From positions 4,870,231-4,934,230 of the forward strand of contig NC_134033.1 in NCBI RefSeq assembly GCF_964204645.1: DNA of 64,000 nt. Direction: 5' to 3'. Under the pieces are notes generated by a model, which had not been told where the DNA came from, did not search any database, and was given only the letters and a program-made list of their open reading frames with translations. Shown here piece by piece: positions 58,701 to 64,000 of the stretch. The position numbers and the translations under genes were made by a program. This DNA is from Tubulanus polymorphus (taxonomy: Eukaryota; Nemertea; Palaeonemertea; Tubulaniformes; Tubulanidae). Within the stretch, counting starts at the first letter, position 1; every line of letters starts with the position of its first letter.

Positions 58701-59069
58701 TATTCATTCGCTATTTTTGCCTTGCTTAATGCGGCAATATTGGCTACGATAATGACGACGTACGCTCAGATGTATAGACTCGTATCTGGAAGTAGGTCGG
58801 CCTCGGGTAGAGCCGATCCTACCGAACTGGTTTTAGCTCGAAGGAGTTTAGTAATCAATCTTTGTAATTTATTTTGCTGGCTACCGATAATAATCGTTCA
58901 GTTTTGCGCCGTATTTTCGGTCGAGATACCGAACCAGGTGGCAGCTTGGCTGGCCGTTCTATTTTTACCGATCAACTCGTCTTTGAATCCGCTTCTTTAT
59001 ACAATACTAAATATCGATATGAAATCTATTCGTGAACGAAGACTAGGATTGACGACACCGAGTAAATAA
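52774..59069 (+). pseudogene. GRL101-like CUB/CTLD/LDLa/LRR GPCR pseudogene
   Basis: Domain order on the + strand: signal peptide (MQRMKALFVVLLIACGDC) and CUB (SGYIVTPNYPSLVRGVECRW) at 52774-53270; further CUB-like domains at 54374-55083, 55304-55960 and 55960-56304 (CRLVQSPNYPGWAG); C-type lectin domain split by an 82-base intron (56640-56721); two LDLa repeats ([40 protein letters not shown]); Cys-flanked LRRs (57465-58140); then 7TM ending SSLNPLLYTIL. Five lesions: frame change at an A7 run near 55952, another at 56288-56304, another at a T4 run near 58126, TAA at 58332-58334 (expected Tyr), and TGA at 58539-58541. The first intron holds a LINE piece, and the CUB1 exon has no clean donor in the right phase. 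Snail GRL101 has LDLa, LRR and relaxin-receptor-like 7TM, so this was a leucine-rich-repeat GPCR. Confidence 0.85.
53273..54345 (+). mobile_element. LINE reverse transcriptase 3' fragment in intron 1
   Basis: Open from 53273 to 54112: LLFADDTTAINSH (catalytic ADD kept), LFNWLNSNRLSANLLKTNYM, FLGVIIDDSLTWNSHINKLC and the C-terminal VWNSLPTELQQASNIDIFKR. This is the end of a CR1/Jockey-type ORF2, lacking everything before the catalytic box. A 3' UTR with AATAAA (54316-54321) follows and ends in a TATATA stretch at about 54345. It is 5'-truncated, as is typical of LINE insertion. It is a different LINE from the one at 13155-16382. Confidence 0.85.
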
Positions 59070-59094
59070 ACAATATGAATATATCTATATTTCA

Positions 59095-59870
59095 TGTTTC
59101 ACCTACGTATCTGATTCAATGAAACGTTTTGATATTCCCAAAATATGATTATGTTATTTTAGGACAAAAACCAATCGCAAGCAAACAGATCATTGTCAAG
59201 CATAAATAATCTCAATCGATTTTTCATTCAAAGCCTTGTGTAGTGACTCTTTATTCAATTCGACAAGAAACATGTCTAGACCTGACCACATAGTATCTGT
59301 AATTGTGGTGGAATCTACCAGAGTAATTCGACATCAAAAATAATAGTTTAATTGAAAATGAACTACGAGAAATTATTCTGATTTTGAAAGTATTTTGATA
59401 TTGTTCGGAATGGTTGGTCTCTTTAGAAAGTAGAAACTAATCTCATACTAATACTAATAGTAAGTGTAGTGAAATGTGCACATGGGGAAAAATGACCTCT
59501 TGTGACTTGAAAAAATAATAATAAATATAAAAATGAACTGTCAATTATTTGGACTAAGATATTAGTCGTAGGCTGTAGTTAACAAAGCAAACCAAATCAG
59601 TTCGACCGAGCAGGTCTCAGGAAATAGAAATTTTCAGTAAACGCTATGCGCTTTAGAAAACAGTCAAATCTGAGCCTATAGATTGACTCGTAAAAATTTA
59701 CGACGATTTTTTTCTAATGAAAATATTGAAAATTTGCTAGTTTTTGCAAAACGTTTTTTTTTATTTATTTCGAAGACAACAACAATATTAGCTAACCAAA
59801 AATATTCGATTCTGCATATTCAGCTCACTTAAGCGCGGTTCGTCGCTTACCTCGGAGCGAAGAACTGATA
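59095..59870 (+). repeat. Dispersed repeat R, copy 3
   Basis: Aligns with 44880-45680 and in part with 25935-26160. It begins immediately after the receptor stop codon, so it may be the original 3' flank of this receptor family. Confidence 0.6.
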
Positions 59871-60893
59871 AAAGAAGAAATGAGAACACGCGCCATTGAA
59901 ATATTATCAGTGTTGTTTATGATTTCGTGAAATTGTTTTTTTTCAAATTCGTGATTTTATCGATATCGCTGCGCGACGCGTCCATTGAGAGAGGTGTGTT
60001 TATGGACGGGTTAGAACTGGACGCGCGCCGGACAGATACATAGCTGATTTCAGCACAAACGATCAGTTTAATTGTTTTATACAATGCAACTTACGTATTT
60101 AAACAGCAATTATCACGTGACTCTAAAACTCTGTTAGCTTTCTGATCAAGTCACATGCAGCTTTTGTATCCACGAGTTCAAGGTCAGTAACAAATTAGTC
60201 AGACAAGAGACAACGACAGAAAAAAAGGATGTTTGGTAACGTAAAAATGAACCCGATATTATTTTTACTTTTTTAGAATTGTTTCACATACTACGGAATA
60301 GTTAACAATAGAAACTACTCTCAAATAGGAATTTGAAGCCAAATTGGAAATTAGGGAAAAAGGGCCTTTTTGACGTCGAAAATAATAGTATTATTGAAGA
60401 CCAGTTTCTGAGAGTTACCATAAATATTTTAAGCTCTTTGAAATAGTAGAAACTACTCTCAAATAGGAAGTCGTGGTCCGATCCGCAACCAATACAGTCG
60501 TGGATCAGACGCGCGAGCAGTGGATGATTTGAAAGAAATTGAAAAATGGCCGAAAACTATGTTTCATGTAGAATTTCTGATTAAAAAATGAGATTTCAAA
60601 GAAGCCAACGAAAAATGAAATGAGTCGAAACGGCGGAAAAATTCGTGCACTAAAGCAAGCGCAGGAGTATTTCGTCGCCATAAAAAACCGTTGCAACAAT
60701 TTGTGTATACATTGATACCTAGTTTGAGGGGTTCTGTGTGAGTCGATGCGCACACAGAGCTTGTCTATTTGTAGTTAGATATTAAGAGTTCTGCTTTCTC
60801 TGGAGTCACGCACTATAATTATATAAACTAGAATAAGGGTTGTAGAGGAGCCTATGTTAACCCGGTTTCCAATCAACAAAACCTAAAACACAT

Positions 60894-61003
60894 GACCCAG
60901 TTCCACAGTTCTGGGTTAGGATTTGGTTAAGAGTAAACTCATTGAAAATGAACTATTTTAACTTTGAGTTATCTCTAACTCACAACTGTGGAACTGGATC
61001 CAG
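60894..61003. mobile_element. Palindromic MITE family, copy 4
   Basis: Ends GACCCAGTTCCACAGTTCTG and ACAACTGTGGAACTGGATC are inverted repeats; the core carries TTGAAAATGAACTATTTTAA, as in copy 2. Confidence 0.75.
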
Positions 61004-61579
61004 AAGTCACATTATGGGTTATTCATACAGGGACTCGTTTACCCGATGAAGCTGCTCGAAGCTACTTTAGTTGCAAAAGCTCGTGTCTAGCTAAGACTAA
61101 AATACAATACTGTCTGTCTTTTACATGTTACTAAACGAACAAAACAGTTTTATGAAACTTGATATAAGCGGTTATCTGACCAAAATTCCTACAGCGGATT
61201 TTCATACAGAAATATTCCTAATTTTTCATCCCATTAAAGGATAAAATTACTACAAAGTTACACATTTGAAACTTTGCAAATTAGCCGTATAGAAATTCAC
61301 TCTGTTCCTGTGAGATTTGTAAAAAAAGTGACAGTAGTGGATGGAACTGTAAATATTGCAAAGCAAAAGCCGTGACGGTTATTACTAATTTAAAAATGTA
61401 TTGCTAAAAACGCTTAGCGTTTTGAGGCGTGACGCATCTGCTGATCATACAGTATATCAATGACATCATTTGATGTTATTGCTCTGCTGGGTTTTGTATG
61501 TTACATAATCAAAACGATACAAATCAGTACAAATGATATTTTGTGAACGCGGCCGAGCTTAGAGATATAACGTGTTATA

Positions 61580-62896
61580 ATGATGGTTTCGTGCATGATT
61601 TTGATTTTAAACTTCAGTTTATTCACTGGAACCAAACTACCGATAGGTAAGAGACGTATTGATTATTTGTGATCACGTTTACAGTATATTTCAATTCTTA
61701 TATACAGCATAGTTTATGTATCCAATCTCATCACATCTGAAATACAAATAAAACTGGTCTGATGAGAAACATGATTCTACAACTTACTAAAGAGACCTTA
61801 TTTACAACTCTTATTCCACCGTCTACAGTAGACTGCCATCTGAATCTTTCCAGATGGCAATAGTGAAGATCTCTAAACAAGAGTATGGAAATAACATAAG
61901 TCATGGCCCGGAGAACTTCCTACTTTTTCAGTATTTCAATTAAAAGCATTCCAACAGAAATTTCGTTATTTGGGTCTTATTTGTTCTCATGTGTCGTATG
62001 ATTTACGATGATTTTGTGGCTGTTTTCGAATTCGAAAAATATTTTCAAATAACTTTTCTAGACACGTGTGGACCTCGGGAAAGGCTCCGATGGAACATTA
62101 TCGCGGGGAAGAGACAAGTAGGAAACATATATGTTTGTAGTAAGGCTTCTGCTATGAGACAGTGTATGTATCAATGCGCGCATCATACACAGTTTCTCTG
62201 TATGTCACTCTGTTATCACCGATCAACTGAACTCTGTTGTATTCATCCTGAAAGTAGATTCACTCGGCCGGATTTCTTCCGAGATGGGTCAGCGTATGAT
62301 TATATGGATTGGTACTGTGAACGTGCAGATGAGTTAGGTATGTAAACCCCTAAACCTGTTTAATCGAATATTCGGTTTAATCGCTGGATTGTAGCGAGTC
62401 TGACGAATTCTGAAAAGTGGCCACTTTCGGAAAAATTTATATCAGGCTCTGATTAGTGCTTAATTTGCAGGTAAATCCTGGTAATGTTTGAAAAATTCCC
62501 ATCGGATTAAAGAATAAAACGCATTTAAAAGTTAGAAATTCCGTTGTTTTAATTTTTGCTGACAAAAAGCAACTACGATTATTCTAGCAAGATCTATGGT
62601 TTGTATATTGTAAATTTAATTTCGAATATTTTGTAGTTTTTCTGATTGATACCGGTTCAAAGAATCTGCCTTCGCCTGAAATCAACTCACTCGAACGAGT
62701 CGCAGCAACAGCGTCCGGGAATAACTGCGGTTTGAAATGTCTTTGGAATCGTGAATGTGATTTGTTCGTCATCAAACGACAAAAAAACATCGTCAAATGT
62801 CGTTTATATAATACAGATCTGATTGCCGTTGATCAATGGAAACAATCCACTGATGAAATGATCTTTAAGGATGAGTCTAGATTCCGACACCTGTGA
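61580..62896 (+). CDS. Secreted PAN/apple-like domain protein, complete
   Basis: Three exons: 61580-61646 (signal peptide MMVSCMILILNFSLFTG), 62062-62337 and 62637-62896, all joined in phase 1; 603 bases, 200 aa, ending RFRHL. Exon 2 has ten Cys (CGPRERLRWN, VCSKASAMRQCMYQC, LCMSLCYH, ELCCIHP, WYC). Exon 3 has a compact set (CGLKCLWNREC then KCRLYNTDL), which is the Cys/hydrophobic plan of PAN_1 domains. PAN domains bind proteins or sugars in secreted factors; the ligand is unknown. There is no membrane segment after the signal peptide. Two ATGs in tandem open the frame; I use the first. Splice sites are GTAAGA/CTAG and GTATGT/GTAG. Confidence 0.75.
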
Positions 62897-64000
62897 ATAT
62901 TCTAATCATGCATATAATAATTAATTTACTTTGAAAGCTTTGATGTTAACAAATTACGATAATTCAATAATATGTAAATATTGCGATATGGCAATTAAGT
63001 GTAATCAAACGTTTGCAGTCATTTCAATAGAAATTTCAAAGGGCATTCTATCCTTTAGGAAGATTTTTTGGTAATAATGAATTCATGCTATTGTATACTG
63101 TTGCTGCCATCATATATGATATGATATACCTATGTTAGTGGGTGTACTGTAGCCGTGATTAATGTGACAAAATGATGGTGATTTTATCAATCTTAGATAC
63201 GTACACTACGCGTATAACGGCACTGAACGCACGCACGTGTTTGTTTTTATTAACAGAGATATTGTCATGAATAGCGCTGATCGCGTTGTGGGTGAACTAC
63301 GTTATCGAAGAGAAAATAACTGAATGACTGATTTTGGACCAATCAGAATGTTTTTTTTTTTCGGTTAGCCAGATCCCAGGTTGTTATTCATATACAAATG
63401 TAGCATTTGGTTTATTAATCACGAAAAGTACAATTTCTGTGGCGTATGTGTACTTTATGAAATCAGGTCACAGTTCATTAGATGTCATTGAAGATTGAGA
63501 AATATATCGCTCTTACGTTCATTAATTTTATTATTCGTCCCGTGGTTGAAATACACAGAGACAAAGCTATATATCGGTGTTAAATACAATTTTAAATTCA
63601 CATTTTAAAGAACGTTCTGTTTTGGTCTTTATTTTCTGACTTTTGATATATAGACTGTAGGTACCCAGTATCATAGGTACCACCTATAAACAATTTTGAT
63701 TTTATAACCGATACCTAGGATTTCGGTTCGGATTTTTTATTTTGTACCCCGAGCTATCGTGACAAGTACTTGTACCTATGAGTAAGCCGTATACCAACAA
63801 ATCTATTTCATCAGCAGGCAATTTCTAAAACTTCCCACGCGAATAAATTAGTTGATCAAGATACAAGGAGATATGTTAGTAAACTATATAGAATAAAATA
63901 GTTGTGGCTAATTTCGAAATTTCGTTAAACACGTCTGATATCGGCCCGGAAATTACCATAAATTTTTGATTTTGATTTCCCTCTTTTTTGTATTGTCGAT
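62897..64000. other. Gap without a gene
   Basis: AT-rich; short runs of GTACC-type words at 63655-63790. Nothing else supported. Confidence 0.5.

Larger units (their letters stand above)
59070..61579. other. Gap with repeat R copies and a MITE
   Basis: Contains repeat R (59095-59870 and a related piece at 60270-60490 with AGAAACTACTCTCAAATAG twice) and the palindromic MITE at 60894-61003. No gene seen. Confidence 0.5.

Overview
The window is animal nuclear DNA. Genes have GT-AG introns, the DNA is AT-rich, and LINE, SINE, BEL/Pao and MITE-like remnants are dense. Signal-peptide exons are small. The receptor families seen are FMRFamide-receptor-like rhodopsin GPCRs, secretin-superfamily (class B2/Methuselah-like) GPCRs, and a CUB/C-type-lectin/LDLa/LRR GPCR of the snail GRL101 type. 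Together these suggest a marine spiralian invertebrate such as a mollusc, annelid, brachiopod or nemertean. The phylum is inference.

Layout. The two ends of a large direct segmental duplication dominate. Copy A (1 to about 7.5 kb) holds the last exon of an immunoglobulin-type receptor (+), a spacer, and a secretin-superfamily GPCR on the - strand with its signal-peptide exon. Copy B (36.65 to 44.0 kb) repeats the same order. Its Ig receptor is complete in the window (six exons, 32608-37316, 453 aa) and its GPCR is intact (two exons, 887 aa). The copy A GPCR carries one homopolymer frameshift. A third, older GPCR relative (12.8-17.8 kb) has a Cys-to-stop change and is split by a 3.2-kb LINE.

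Between the copies lie three rhodopsin-class GPCR loci. Those at 9.3-10.5 kb and 21.8-22.9 kb each carry one frameshift, and the one at 26.8-27.8 kb is intact. There are also two shattered GPCR pieces (8.2-8.7 and 11.9-12.1 kb), an isolated NUFIP1-like zinc-finger exon, a 145-bp tandem array, a BEL/Pao fragment, and a 0.5-kb copy of the copy A GPCR promoter. That promoter copy is inverted and now faces the Ig-receptor gene.

Right part. A two-exon gene on the - strand (46.8-47.1 kb) encodes a 63-aa secreted six-cysteine peptide precursor with a dibasic site. It is followed by a foldback element with about 340-bp inverted arms of 20-bp tandem units, and a heavily damaged CUB-CTLD-LDLa-LRR-7TM receptor pseudogene with a LINE in its first intron. 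The last gene is a complete three-exon secreted PAN/apple-like protein (200 aa, 61.6-62.9 kb).

How it works together. The intact genes encode cell-surface or secreted recognition molecules: an ITIM/YxxM-tailed Ig receptor, a large-ectodomain GPCR, a peptide GPCR, a Cys-rich peptide and a PAN protein. The rest records receptor gene birth and death driven by segmental duplication and transposons. The Ig receptor plus its tail-to-tail GPCR partner, duplicated as a unit, is the best candidate for an undescribed system. No link in function between the two is shown by the sequence.
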